Shown piece after piece: positions 10,830-21,054 of a stretch of 64,000 bases of DNA. This stretch comes from Eretmocerus hayati. Lineage: Eukaryota > Arthropoda > Insecta > Hymenoptera > Aphelinidae. Each line of letters begins with the position of its first letter. Position 1 is the stretch's first letter. A program made the position numbers and the translations under genes. The stretch spans positions 744,001 through 808,000 of the forward strand of contig CM056743.1 of the NCBI GenBank assembly GCA_029851415.1. Direction: 5' to 3'. Below the pieces are notes generated by a model that saw nothing but the letters and a program-made list of their open reading frames with translations, searched no databases and was not told the origin of the DNA.

Positions 10830-11900
10830 CTAAAATATCTCTTTCTAACTTCACCTTACCCCAATTTTGATTACCTAGGCTATGGTTTTTTTGGCTCAAT
10901 CTATCTTTTGGTTAATACCGAAATTCTATTCAAACTCCATCAACGTAAATTTTTATAAAAAAACCAAAAGTTCCAACAAAAACAGCAATTTGAGCATGTT
11001 TAGACCTATTCTATCGAAATTCTGTTTTAACCAAATTACACGTTTTGCTAAAAAAACCTCACTTTAGGTAGCCCAAATCCCGATAACTATTTCTCTCAAA
11101 AAAATAACTCAAAATATACAAAAATATTTTTCTCAATATTCATACTTTCCTCATATCTCTCCTCTAAACTACTTTATTCAAATTTTACACAACTGAGTTG
11201 ATACTTTTTCATCGTTCTAAATCGATTGGTTGATACCGAATTTTCTCAAAATCCGTTTTAATATATTCAAAATCCGATTTATTCCCGAAAAATCCAAATT
11301 TTTTCAAAATACTCCATTTTTATAATCCTTACACCAACTATATTAAAATTTGCTCTCAACCATACTACACATATTCCATGGAAAACCCTAGTTTAGGTCA
11401 TCTGAATTCCCCTAAAAGGCAATCTCCTTATAATAACTCAAAATATTAGAAGGAAATCGCATCTAAAATTCATTTTCCGCTATTACCCACCCCCCAAACT
11501 AATATATACAGATTTTACTGAACTAAGTTTATACTTTTTCATCGTTCTAAATCGATTGGTTGATACGGAATTTTTCAAAATCCTTTTAAATACATTCAAA
11601 ATCCAATTTATTCCCGAAAAATCCAAATTTTTTTCAAAAAACTTCATTTTTATGATCTTTTCACCAACTATATCAAAATTTTCCCTCAACCAGACTTCAT
11701 ATCTTCCATGAAAACCCCCAGTTTAGGTCATCTTAATTCCCCTAAAAGTGAAGCTCGTAATAATAACCCAAAATATTAGAAGAAAATTGCAGCTAAAATT
11801 CATTTTATCCTCATATCTCCCTCTACAACTAATCTATCCACCTTTTAATGGACTAGAGAGATACTTTTCCCTCATTCTACATCGATTGGTTGGATCCAAT
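10830..11900. repeat. Internal tandem repeats of about 325 bp in the Tigger-like element, unit 1
   Basis: The phrase 'atcgattggttgatac-gaatttt' or a close variant recurs at about 10905, 11218, 11548 and 11880, each followed by 'aaatccaaatttttt-caaaa' and 'ccaactatat-aaaatt' in the better copies. This gives roughly four diverged units of about 310-335 bp between the two genes. The same periodic array is recognisable in the diverged relative at 61010-61680, so it belongs to the element. Extremely AT-rich, no ORF. Confidence 0.65.
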
Positions 11901-12033
11901 CATTGGATTGTGACTGTGATATGAAATGCAATTAAATTAGATTAAAAAATGAAACACTATTCTGTAGGAATCCCAATCATCATTTTGGAATTTGATCAGT
12001 TTTGCAAATTTCTGATTAGTTTCAGTGAACCTC

Positions 12034-13530
12034 TTAAACTATTTCGCTAAGAGAAAGCATTCTGCTAATCTCATTTAGCAGCGTATTTACATCTTCATCT
12101 GCCTCTACACTACTCTCGCGTTTCTTAGAAATTTTCTGATTTTCTTGATTGCTGGTCATCACATTCTGTAGATCCTCCTCAGTGATACTTTCTCCAGCTG
12201 GGATAGTAACTTTTCTCCTTTTCCTCTTTGGACCATCATCATCAGGATTGTAACGCATGGTTGAGAGATAGTCGATAACAACAGAACCTACTTTATCACT
12301 GACCCCCTCTTGAACCATTTCACTCACTTGTTGGTTGCCACCTGGGATCCTGCTCGAAACTGTATTTTTGTTGAGTGGTTCGATTCCACATTTCCTAAAA
12401 CCATTCACAAGAGCTTTGCTTTGATTCATATTAACTGAATCCATCAACTTTTTTAACAAACTAGGGAATTTTTCTTATGTCACCATAGCATTGTTGTTTT
12501 TCAATCTATATTCATTCAAAATCTTCCTCCAATTAATTTTGAGTGGTCTGAAGAACGCAACATCTAGTGGTTGAGTGAGATGGGTTGAGTTGGCAGGCAA
12601 CGCAACAAATGATATATTGTTTTCCTTGCACAGCTGCAAAACTCTTAAGCTGATGTGGGACGACAGATTATCACCAATGAGCAATTTTTTACCATTTTGT
12701 TCCTTGAGCACTGGAAGAGCTTGGAACTCGAACCAATCTTCGAAGGAAACTTGGTCGAACCATCCAGTTAGGGTTCGATTATATCTTGCTCCTTTTGAGC
12801 CATGCTGCACCCATGTAGACCACAAATGAGTTCCTTTATAGACTACATATGGTGGTATTATTTGACCCAGTGCATTGCCACAAATCATTATACTTATGCT
12901 TCCTTTGCTACTATTCATAACTCTCTCTGGATATTTACAGCCTCGTTTTAGAATTACTATTCTAGAATCAGGATCATCTGTGAGATTTGATTCATCATAG
13001 TTCCATTTGTTTTGTAGTGGTACATCTTCAGATGATTCTTCTAGATTATCGAAATAGTTATTTGCAACTGGCGGTGAAACTTTGGCTCTTGCTACTTCGA
13101 TATTCGCAGCTATTCTCGTTGTCAGGAATACATGGCGCTTCACAAAACTCATTGCCCAATCCTCACCAGGAAAATTGTTCTTGAATTGCTTGACCACACG
13201 ATTAGATCTGTCGAGATACATCTTCACAACACAGCGCAAATCCATCAACGTCAGTGGAAATCCATATTCTGATAAAGTCAGTAGGTGTTCAACAAATACT
13301 TTCTCTTCTTCACAAGATATCACCGCCTGACCACCAGGATTTCTTGGGATTGAGCAGTTTTTGAATCTCTTTACACCATTACTGATTGAGGATGATGGTA
13401 TCTTATAAAAATCTGCTGCTTTCCTCACTGACATTTTTCCATTCACTACTTGTTCTACACACTCTTTGAAATATTCTTGTGTATAATTCCTGTAGTTTCT
13501 GCTTCCAGCTGTTCTCACGTACTGCCTCAT
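12034..13530 (-). pseudogene. Pogo/Tigger-like DDD transposase with one nonsense codon, unit 1
   Basis: Transposase of the pogo/Tigger (DDE_1) group, which would cut and paste the surrounding element. From the ATG at 13530: an N-terminal Psq/CENPB-type helix-turn-helix at about residues 12-60 (motif GKMSVRKAADFYKIPSSSI); a second DNA-binding-like region at about 70-135; then the catalytic core with D179 (NYDES), D287 (IGDNLSSH) and D323 (QPLDVAFF). Both last acidic residues are Asp, as in pogo. A TAA at 12475-12477 ends the 351-codon part; the same frame continues for over 140 codons (FPSLLKKL, then a basic NLS-like KRKRRK) to 12034. The stop follows all three catalytic residues, so a truncated protein might fold but would lack the C-terminal tail. 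The stop is shared by unit 2, so it predates the duplication. Confidence 0.85.
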
Positions 13531-14219
13531 TCTGATTTTTCTGTAAAGATGTCATATCTTGATCAGATGGATGTTACAACAATTCATAAATCATATAACG
13601 TTGACATGAAAACAGCGACGCCACCGTCGAAGAAGTGCGCGAGATCACGTTTTTGAAGTTATAGATTGATTCGTATAACTACTCTTAGTATGGAGTAGGT
13701 ATATTATATCCTCAAGGACAGTAGGTACAAGTTTGGGCGATTCGAGGATTATAATATGATGCGAATTCTATGATAAAAGCTTACCTGGGGATTTAAACGA
13801 TACATTACTTGGTGTTACAAAGTCACCCCGGTCCAGCCGAGGAAACCACTGTCATCGTTCTCCAGCGGGGTTTACATGCTCCACTGACTCAAATCTCTGT
13901 CGGTAAAAGGTTTTCTTGAAGAAAACTTCCTTGCCGACCACTGGGAAGAAGTTTTGAGAGCATTGCAACAATCCAAGGCACTCATTCAGAAGGATTTTTG
14001 CGATGTATAGAAAATCGACCAAATTTTTAATCCCTTTCAAGTGAGGAAACGAGCTTGTTAAAGTTATTTTATAATCTTTCTGTCATCATATATTGGAAGT
14101 AGAGGTTCTAAGCTTTCAAATGACCCCCCCCCCCCCGCAAGACCCTGAAAGAGCTTACAGAAAAAAGTTGCGACACTTATAATCTTTTTCGGGAAATCGT
14201 TACAAACTCACCCCGGTGT

Positions 14220-14241
14220 CCAAAGTCACCCCGGTTTACGG
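14220..14241 (-). repeat. Right terminal inverted repeat of Tigger-like element
   Basis: Ends in CCCCGGTTTACGG before a TA. It is directly preceded by another copy of the core (caaactcaccccggtgt, about 14203-14219), so the right end is a tandem of two binding-site-like motifs. Confidence 0.85.
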
Positions 14242-14243
14242 TA

Positions 14244-14969
14244 CTTTGAATGGGGGGTTTTCTGACCTTTCCCAATTCTTCCATCATATTTAATATCCTG
14301 ATCCGGGTGCGTAGACATTTCTCCGCTCTCTATTCAGGGTTATTCCACTCCAGATTTGCTGTTTGTGTCATCAATCCCCCGATTTTGACATCTGGGGCTT
14401 TTATATCGCTTCGCCAATTTCCACGAGCTCAAGGAACTTATCCGTTCAATTCGTTTAGACCTTGAATTCAACTTCGATCTGTTCAGACCCTCGAACGGAT
14501 AGCTTCGATTCGAGAGTTGTCGAGGCGACCATAACATAATGCGTAAAGAGAGGAAGAGAAAGAGACAGAGATGAGAGACAAACACACAGAAATACAGAAT
14601 GAATAAGGAAAGAAAGAAAAATGATTCATCTGCTAGCTTTGTTTGCGTCGCGATTCGCGAGTCATGCAGCGACTCCGCAATCTCTCGCCCAATACTTACA
14701 GAGCCGCGTGATTTATTACTTGAGCAAAGTTACCGATTGTGTCTAATTCCATGGAGAAATGACAAACCCGGGTGTAGAATATATAATATCATCATCGTTG
14801 GGAGTTGATATCGTGATCAAGGCTGTAAAATATTCAGTGCTTCTTTGAATTATTGTGTCCTGATTTTCATTTTGATCCATCAATGTAATCAAGTGGAAAG
14901 CTTGATCAAATCAACAACATTTGAATAGTAGGAAATCAAACTGTGATGGAGAATATGAGATAATAAATC
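14244..14969. other. No gene seen between Tigger element and minisatellite
   Basis: About 0.7 kb without a supportable ORF, RNA gene or repeat; includes a purine-rich stretch around 14540-14630. Confidence 0.45.
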
Positions 14970-15197
14970 GTCGCCCCCGAAGAAGAAAACCACTTGCATA
15001 CTATCAAGCGACGAAGATTAACACTTGCCTGTTAGTCACCGCCGAAAAGTAACGTTTGCCATATGACCCGACGAAAGAAAAACACCTACTGTATGCCGGA
15101 CGGAGAAAAGCACCTGCCGCATGCCCGGACGAAGAAAAACACCTGCGTATGCCCGGACGAAGAAAAACACCTATCGTAAGCCCCGACGAAAAACACA
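14970..15197 (+). repeat. Minisatellite, unit of about 30 bp, unit 1
   Basis: Seven to eight imperfect units of the type 'gcccggacgaagaaaaacac' plus about ten more bases. The cleanest adjacent units are near 15115-15175, and units to either side are more diverged. Open frames exist on both strands because the period is close to a multiple of three, but nothing supports a protein. Confidence 0.7.
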
Positions 15198-16148
15198 CCT
15201 CCCATTATCGTTCGGCAGAGAGAACATCTGGGGGTTTTTTATACTGTTAGGAGACGCTTCAACTCATATTTGAAGGAAAAATTATGTCTGGGCGTTGCAC
15301 CAGCAGAGAGCATCATCATCTCTGCCCCAAGCCAAGAACGTCTCGTAAATATCACCCATTGCATGATTCTTACTGCTCACATTTATCAAAACTACTCTCT
15401 CTCTCTCTATCATTTACATTCTGATTTATTGTCGAATTCTTATTATTCCACTCACTTGCAAGGTCTAAGTTCTGAAAGCTCTCTTTTCAATGTACCATTT
15501 GGTGCCACGCATCATTAAAGTCGTAAATTCCACGAAATCGTCCTCGCCTTACATCAATGGTCATGATTTCCTTATTCTTGAGTACAAATTGCCAATGCAT
15601 GTGAAAGAAAAAATCAGAACCACTTCGCGGGATTTTTCTAAATGTCGTGTTCCATTGCTTGCTAGTGATCTACAGGCAGTTATTAACGAGTCATGTCTTA
15701 CAGAATGCGTAGATATCAATGAATCATTAGAGAAATTTCGCGAAGCAATGCTGAGTATCCTTTATAAACACGCACCACTGACAGTTCGCTCTTTACGCAA
15801 ACGTCAATCCCCATGGATCACCAATGAACTCCGCGCTGAGTGTAAGAGAAGGGATCGCTTAGGTGAAAAAGCTACACGTTATGGCAATGATAAATTATTA
15901 GCGGAATATAAGATCCTCCGTGGAGTTCTGAAACGAAAAATTGCAAATGCTCGCAACGAATATTGTTTGAAATCTTGAGGCGAAACACTTGACAAATCTC
16001 AATATTGGTCCATTCTGCGCAAGATAGGTATAGCGAATAAAGGTCATCAGTCGCCTCTGAACCATTTCTCTGCAATCGAGTTAATGAATCACTATTCGCG
16101 AACGTCTAGCGTTCATGAAAATTGTTCTTCCCTTGAATTGGAAGAAAT

Positions 16149-16228
16149 AATTAAAAGCTCTGTCACATCTAACTTCCCTTCCTTCACATGTGAAGGAAGG
16201 GAAGTTAGATGTGACAGAGCTTTTAATT
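16149..16228. repeat. Perfect 80-bp palindrome inside LINE A ORF
   Basis: Forty bases (starting aattaaaagctctgtcacat) are followed with no spacer by their exact reverse complement; the centre is at cttcaca|tgtgaag. A second smaller hairpin follows at 16246-16283 (tacatcaacaccat ... atggtgttgatgta). The reading frame stays open through both. Confidence 0.95.
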
Positions 16229-16245
16229 ACAGACAGAGCTTTAGA

Positions 16246-16283
16246 TACATCAACACCATCACGCCCATTGATGGTGTTGATGT
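16246..16283. repeat. Second hairpin in LINE A ORF
   Basis: Fourteen-base arms tacatcaacaccat / atggtgttgatgta around a short loop, directly downstream of the 80-bp palindrome. The right arm encodes DGVDVYEAL, which looks like normal LINE sequence, so the left arm is the likelier foreign copy. Confidence 0.8.
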
Positions 16284-18109
16284 ATACGAAGCATTGCTTG
16301 CATGTCTACCGAAGTCAAAAGGTAATAGCAGTGATGGTCTTTGTTTAAAATATTTCAAGTTCGTGTTGAGTATTTTGGTGCCGTATTTGACAAATTTTTA
16401 CAACAAGTCTATCATATCATGCAAATACCCGGATCTCTGGAAGAAATCTTCAGTCATTCCTTCAAGCAAGGTGCCATCTCCTTCTTACCCTGCAGAAACT
16501 CGACCAATAGCCAATATCCCTCATTTCGCGGAAGTCTTCGACACAATTGTCACTCAACAACTTGTTAATCACCTTGAAAGAAATAATATGATTCATCCCT
16601 ATCAATCAGGATTTCGTTCTAATTTTAGCACACAAACTGCTTTATTGGGAGTTTCAGAGGACATAAAGTATGGCATTGAGAATAAGCTAGTCACCCTCCA
16701 AGTCCTGGTCGATTTCAAATCCGCGTTCGATAGCATCAAACATTCTATGTTGATGCAAACAATGAAGGAGATGAACATTTCAGATGAAGCATTACGTTGG
16801 ATCCATTCGTATCTAAGTGGTCGATCGCAGGCAATTGTTGACCAAGATAATGATCTCACTGAATTCTTGCCAAACACATCCGGCTTTCCGCAAGGCTCAA
16901 ATCCTGGTCCAATTATATTCCTCATATTTATCAATTCTGTATTGTTGGTCCTCAAATATTGCAAGGCTCTGCTTTTTGCAGATGATTTACAAATCTATAT
17001 CCAATGCCGAACATCTGACATTCCTGAAACCATCCGCAAACTCAATGACGATATCAGCCGTATCGTCGCGTGGGCGAAACGGTATAGACTACGTCTGAAT
17101 TTGCTGAAAACGCAAGCAATTTTGTACGCTTCTGTTCAGTATCACATGAGACTGGGCCTAAAGCTGCTACCGCCTATACTCGTTGATGGTGTCACGGTCC
17201 CATTGCAATCCACTGTAAAAAATCTCGGCGTACATTTCTCTCAAGATCTGTCATGGAATTCTCATATCTCTTGTATCACATCGAAAGTCAATGGAGTATT
17301 GCATCTCCTCAGACGTCGCGGCCACTTTTTGTCACCCGATGTTAAGAAATTATTAGTAAACGCCTTCATTGTCCCGCACTTCGACTATGCTTGTCTCGTT
17401 TACAATGATTTGTCTGGCTATCTCGTGACCAAGCTCCAACGGCTCAGTCATATGTGCATGAGATTCATATTCCATTTGCGGCCCGATGTAGAACTTAAGC
17501 TCTTTTACCAACGTCTGAACTGGCCATCACTATCGACACGGCGGAACTATTTTCTATGTGTACAGTTATATAAGATTTTCACCACGTCTAAGCCGCAATA
17601 CCTGCTGAATCTTTTTCGGTCAATTGATGAAGGCATTAGACGATCAGAAAGAACGGACTCCGATCGTTTTTCTGTACCCACAACGCGAACTGTGACGTAT
17701 GGCGGAGCCTTCTCTAACCAGGCCATGGCAGAATGGAAAAAGGTCCCTAATGGTATTCGTCTAATACAGCCACTAGAATTATTCAAACCGACGCTGTATA
17801 ATTATTATTGCGCAAAAAATGAGCTCCTTAGTCAACGGTAAAATTTGATGCCTTTCCATGCCCGTGCCTCGATTTGCCCTTGGGTTACGCTCTGATTTGC
17901 CTTTATAAACATAAATTGTTGTTATTGTTAACTCTTACTCATACTGTTCTTCACATGTTCCTATTTATTTATTCATTTGTTTTTTGATATTCTTGTATGC
18001 TTTTCATTTTTATTTTATTTTTATATTTTTATATTGTATATGTTGTTGTAAAAATCTATTTGCCATACGGTCTACCAAGACCATGGCATAATAAACCTGT
18101 TATCAATCA

Positions 18110-18127
18110 ATCTCTCTCTCTCTCTCT
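18110..18127 (+). repeat. (TC)n tract between LINE A and LINE B
   Basis: A short run of TC follows the atcaatcaatc tail of LINE A, then turns into a T-run that is the reversed poly(A) tail of LINE B. Confidence 0.85.
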
Positions 18128-19360
18128 TTTTTTTTAAGGTGGTTGTAGGGCGAATACGCTGCGACGTACGGAGGAAAAGCACCGGTCAGCGAAACACCGC
18201 TGGCCAGCACCTCCCCAACAGTCCCGGGCTGGAATCCGCATCGATACGGCCATCCGAACCGGGTAAACCCTCTCTTCCTTCTCCGTTGGCACCGGCCATT
18301 GGACAAGGGAGAGATCCACCAACTTACCAATCCGGCCCCGGCACCACGTGAGCATTACTTCAGGGCCGGCGGCGTCTCGCGCTCAGGATCGAGCGTCTCT
18401 CTTCTCACGACTCGCAGGTGTTGTTTCCCTTTCTTCGATCTTCTTCCATCTCCGCATTCTCCCTTCTTCTTTCTTCTTTCTTCGATCATCGATCTTCACT
18501 CTTCTTCCTTCCCTCTTCAGTCCATCATATTCTTCCTGGAACCATTTGGACCTCTTCTGTTTGAATCGGCAGGTTTACTGTAATTCACCGGCTTCGAGGC
18601 GCCTCACCTCCCTCTCTTTCTCCTCCTTACGGGTCATCACCAGCTTGATGTATCCGGTAACTCTATCCCGTGTCTCCTGGTTGCGAAGTAAGTACGGGAC
18701 GAGGTTCTCAGGTGTCAGTTGAGCACCCAGCCATCCATCCAACTCGGTGCGCTCTCTTTGTGTGTCATTGCACGTGAACAGGGCTTGTTCAGCGTCATCC
18801 CAGTTGTCCCCGCATGACTGGCATGCTGGGGATGTCCTCTTCTTGAACCGGGTCAGATAGGCACCGAAGCAACCGTGGTCACTCAGTGCTTGCGTCGTCC
18901 AGTAATCTATCTCTCCGTGGGTGCGTTCCGTCCGTTTGGCTACGTCACGGATCAGCCGGTGCGTCCATCTGCCATTTGCAAATGACGAATCCCACTCAGT
19001 TTGCCAATGCTCAAGGGTGATTTACTTCTCGTTGTCACGGATGATCTCCTTCATCGTTGGAGTGAGTACTCGTTCGGCTCCGATCACTTTCTGGCGGTCC
19101 CAGATCCTCACTCGCTCCGCGACGAGCAAGTGGATGGGCGGTGTACTCGCCGATACGTAAGCCGCATCTCCTGACACGGTGCGGTAGGCACGGATACTTC
19201 TCAGGGCCGCTCTTCGGTGGACAGGCCCCATCTTCTTCTCGATGATGGTCTTCTCTACTCTCTTTCCCCACACGGGTGCACCGTAGAGCATGATAGAGGT
19301 GCTGACGGTATTGAGAAGTGCGCGCCTCTTTTCCTTGGGTCCTCCGATATTCGGCATCAG

Positions 19361-19361
<1 letters not shown>
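18128..19361 (-). mobile_element. Non-LTR retrotransposon fragment B (R1/I/Jockey-like C-terminus), unit 1
   Basis: Antisense, 5'-truncated LINE. The T-run at about 18127-18135 is its poly(A) tail. The truncated 5' end abuts the (TC)n tract at 19362. The coding part runs on the minus strand from about 19360 to 18575, and the remaining 0.4 kb is 3' UTR. Confidence 0.75.
18575..19360 (-). pseudogene. LINE B RT C-terminal region with one in-frame stop, unit 1
   Basis: Minus-strand frame. It starts in the post-RT region (LNTVSTSIMLYGAPVWG, then RAYRTVSGDAAYVSASTPPI), as in R1, I and Jockey-type elements. A TAA at 19022-19024 interrupts the frame, which then continues (EWDSSFANGRWTHRLI, HGEIDYWTTQALSDHGCFGA) to a CxxC-type cluster (CQSCG ... 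LFTC) near the C-terminus and a final TAA at 18575-18577. The RT catalytic core is missing because the element is 5'-truncated. Arg-Glu repeats that appear upstream in this frame are only the (TC)n microsatellite. Confidence 0.75.

Positions 19362-19414
<53 letters not shown>
19362..19414 (+). repeat. (TC)n tract between LINE B and LINE C
   Basis: About 50 bases of pure TC. It separates the truncated 5' ends of LINE B (minus) and LINE C (plus). In unit 2 the corresponding tract is about 85 bases and leads straight into LINE D. Confidence 0.95.
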
Positions 19415-19416
<2 letters not shown>

Positions 19417-21045
19417 CAGACTTATCAGATCTGAGACCCATAGCAAGGCTTTCTGAGTGCTCCAAAATTCTCGAAAAAGTTGTATCAAACCAACTCAAAC
19501 AATTTATTGAAGATTATGAGCTCCTTGATCCATGTCAGGCCGGATTTCGAGAAGGTCACAGCACCCAGACGGCCTTGCTTGGGGTGTTGGATGATGTGCG
19601 GAGAGGTATAGACAAATCGATGTTCACCATTTTGGTCCTTTTCGATTTCTCCAAAGCTTTCGATAAAATTCCTCATGAAATTCTAATCCAAAAATTACGA
19701 GCTTTCCAAGTTAGCGATCTCACAGTGCGTTGGTTCCTCACATATCTTGCTGACCGGTGCCAGGCGGTCATTGATGATGGTGGAACAATTTCTGACTGGA
19801 TAAATACAACAGCAGGCGTTCCGCAAGGATCAGTCCTGGGTCCACTCTTGTTTTCCATCTTCATCAATGACCTGCCTCGAGTCTTACGCTACTCCAAGCA
19901 CATGATATATGCCGACGACACGCAGATCTATAGAAGTTGTCACCGCCACGAGATTGAGGAGACACTCAGATTAATCGAAGAAGACGCAAATGCCATTCAC
20001 TCGTGGGCTATCGCCAACGGATTGAGTTTGAACCTCAAGAAAACTAAAGTTATGATCCTGGGCAGTGCCGAGAACCTACGACTTCTGAATATGAGTGCAC
20101 TCTCCCCAATCACTGTCGACGGTACGCCCATAGAGTTCGTGTCCGAAGTGAAAAATCTCGGTATCTGGATGACAGCCGACTTGTCCTGGAAGAAGCACGT
20201 CTCTCATATCTGCCAAAAAGTTTTTGGAACACTGCGACAGCTTCGTCCTCACCAGCATGCACTCTCTTTCTCCTTACGAAAATCCCTCATCCAAACCCTC
20301 ATCCTTCCTTACTTCGACTATGCCTGCCTCGTTTACCATGACCTTACCGACGAGCAAAACACCAGACTTCAACGAGCTCAAAATGCTTGCACTCGTTTTG
20401 TTTTTGGTAACATCCCTTGGCGTGATCATGTAACTCCCTACCGTTTACGATTAGGATGGCTCTCGGTAAAGGCGCGGAGAGAATACTTTTTAGCCAGTTC
20501 TATGTTCCAAATTCTGAAGACGAATAAGCCCTCATATCTAGCGAAGAACATTGTTGAGATTTGTAACACGAGTATACACAGATCGGCAAGACTCCAGACT
20601 GGCGATCTTCTGATCCCGAGTCATCATACCTCTGCGCTAAGAAACTCATTCTATGTTTCTGCTTCCTCTTTTTGGAACAAATTGCCTCGGAGCATCACTA
20701 CTTTACCAAGAAACAGTACTTCACTGAACGTTTTCAAAAGTGCAACTCGACAATTTCTTACTAGTCTGGAGTCGGGCTTGACTGATGTCAACAGTTGAGA
20801 TTATTCCTTGAGGTCAACGGGTAATGTCAATGGCAACTCGTCAGTTGTGTATCATTTCATCGATGCGTGGATATGTACATATATATATATATTTATTTAT
20901 TTCATTAAGAATAGAGCTTCGTTACTGTTATTAAGTCATTAGATCTAAGTTTCTATCATCATTATTTTTCTAAATATGAATTGTATCAATTTTATGCCCT
21001 ATGGGACCCATTGTCCCCGGGTGAATAAACACATCAATCAATCAA
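19415..21045 (+). mobile_element. Non-LTR retrotransposon fragment C, present only in unit 1
   Basis: A 5'-truncated LINE of about 1.6 kb bounded by (TC)n on both sides. The RT region is uninterrupted. The 3' end has aataaa at about 21023 and an (ATCA)n tail, then ctctctct. Unit 2 has the uninterrupted (TC)n at the same place, so filled and empty sites are both in this window. Confidence 0.85.
19416..20798 (+). CDS. LINE C reverse transcriptase, 5'-truncated, frame intact
   Basis: About 460 codons from the (TC)n junction to TGA at 20796-20798; no own start codon is identifiable because the element is truncated. It begins in the LSDLRPIARLSECSKILEK block, then GFREGHSTQTALLGVLDD, catalytic LFDFSKAFDKIPH, AGVPQGSVLGPLLFSIFIND, IYADDTQIY, NLKKTKVMILG, then the C-terminal ACLVYHDL and RLGWLSVKARREY blocks. 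All catalytic aspartates are present. Much closer to consensus than LINE A and without stops, consistent with a young insertion. The N-terminal Ser-Leu repeats readable upstream in the same frame are the (TC)n microsatellite, not protein. Confidence 0.8.
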
Positions 21046-21054
21046 TCTCTCTCT
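21046..21054 (+). repeat. Short (TC)n between LINE C and LINE D
   Basis: ctctctctt follows the ATCA tail of LINE C and precedes LINE D. Confidence 0.8.

Larger units (their letters stand above)
8746..14241 (-). mobile_element. Two-gene pogo/Tigger-like DNA transposon, unit 1
   Basis: A 5,496-bp element. The left end CCGTAAACCGGGGTGACTTT and the right end AAAGTCACCCCGGTTTACGG are perfect inverted repeats (22 bp including the next GG/CC), bounded by TA at 8744-8745 and 14242-14243, the target duplication of the Tc1/mariner/pogo superfamily. It carries a minus-strand transposase (12034-13530) with helix-turn-helix and DDD motifs, and a second minus-strand gene with a Tudor-like domain (9925-10365, probably longer). 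The core ACCGGGGTGACTTTG recurs subterminally at 8927-8961 and 13812-13832, and in a variant at about 14203-14217. A diverged relative lies at 52862-61850. Confidence 0.85.
15490..17841 (+). pseudogene. LINE A endonuclease-end and reverse transcriptase, one in-frame stop, unit 1
   Basis: One reading frame interrupted by TGA at 15976-15978. The first part (162 codons) resembles the end of an EEP endonuclease and linker: INGHDFLILEY, then HAPLTVRSLRKRQSPWITNE. The second part (from ATG 16084, 585 codons) is the reverse transcriptase: RPIANI block at about residue 140, YQSGFRSNFSTQTALL at 173-188, catalytic VDFKSAFDSI at 209-218, SGFPQGSNPGP at 266-276, FADD at 298-301, then the thumb and a C-terminal region. 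The catalytic aspartates are present. FADD replaces the more usual YADD. The conserved GS(V/I)LGP is GSNPGP, which may weaken activity. An inserted-looking palindrome lies just before the RT core. Confidence 0.8.
15409..18110 (+). mobile_element. Non-LTR retrotransposon fragment A (CR1/L2/Jockey-like), unit 1
   Basis: 5'-truncated LINE. The left edge abuts a short (TC)n tract (about 15394-15408). The body encodes the end of an endonuclease/linker region and a full reverse transcriptase. The 3' UTR has aataaa at about 18090 and ends in an (ATCA)n tail that runs into a (TC)n tract. The frame is broken once (TGA at 15976-15978). It contains an 80-bp perfect palindrome (16149-16228). Confidence 0.8.

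Noticed and set aside
15056..15250. CRISPR-like array at the minisatellite
   Set aside because: Units are adjacent and degenerate with no unique spacers, and the context is eukaryotic.
18136..19360. LINE B as an R1 element in ribosomal DNA
   Set aside because: The protein resembles R1/I-type LINEs, but no 28S rDNA sequence flanks it; it sits in (TC)n.
19022..19498. ORFs with long Arg-Glu or Ser-Leu repeats at the LINE B/C and B/D borders (also 44811-45254 and 45079-45624)
   Set aside because: The repeats are the translated (TC)n/(GA)n microsatellite; only the parts beyond the tract resemble LINE protein.
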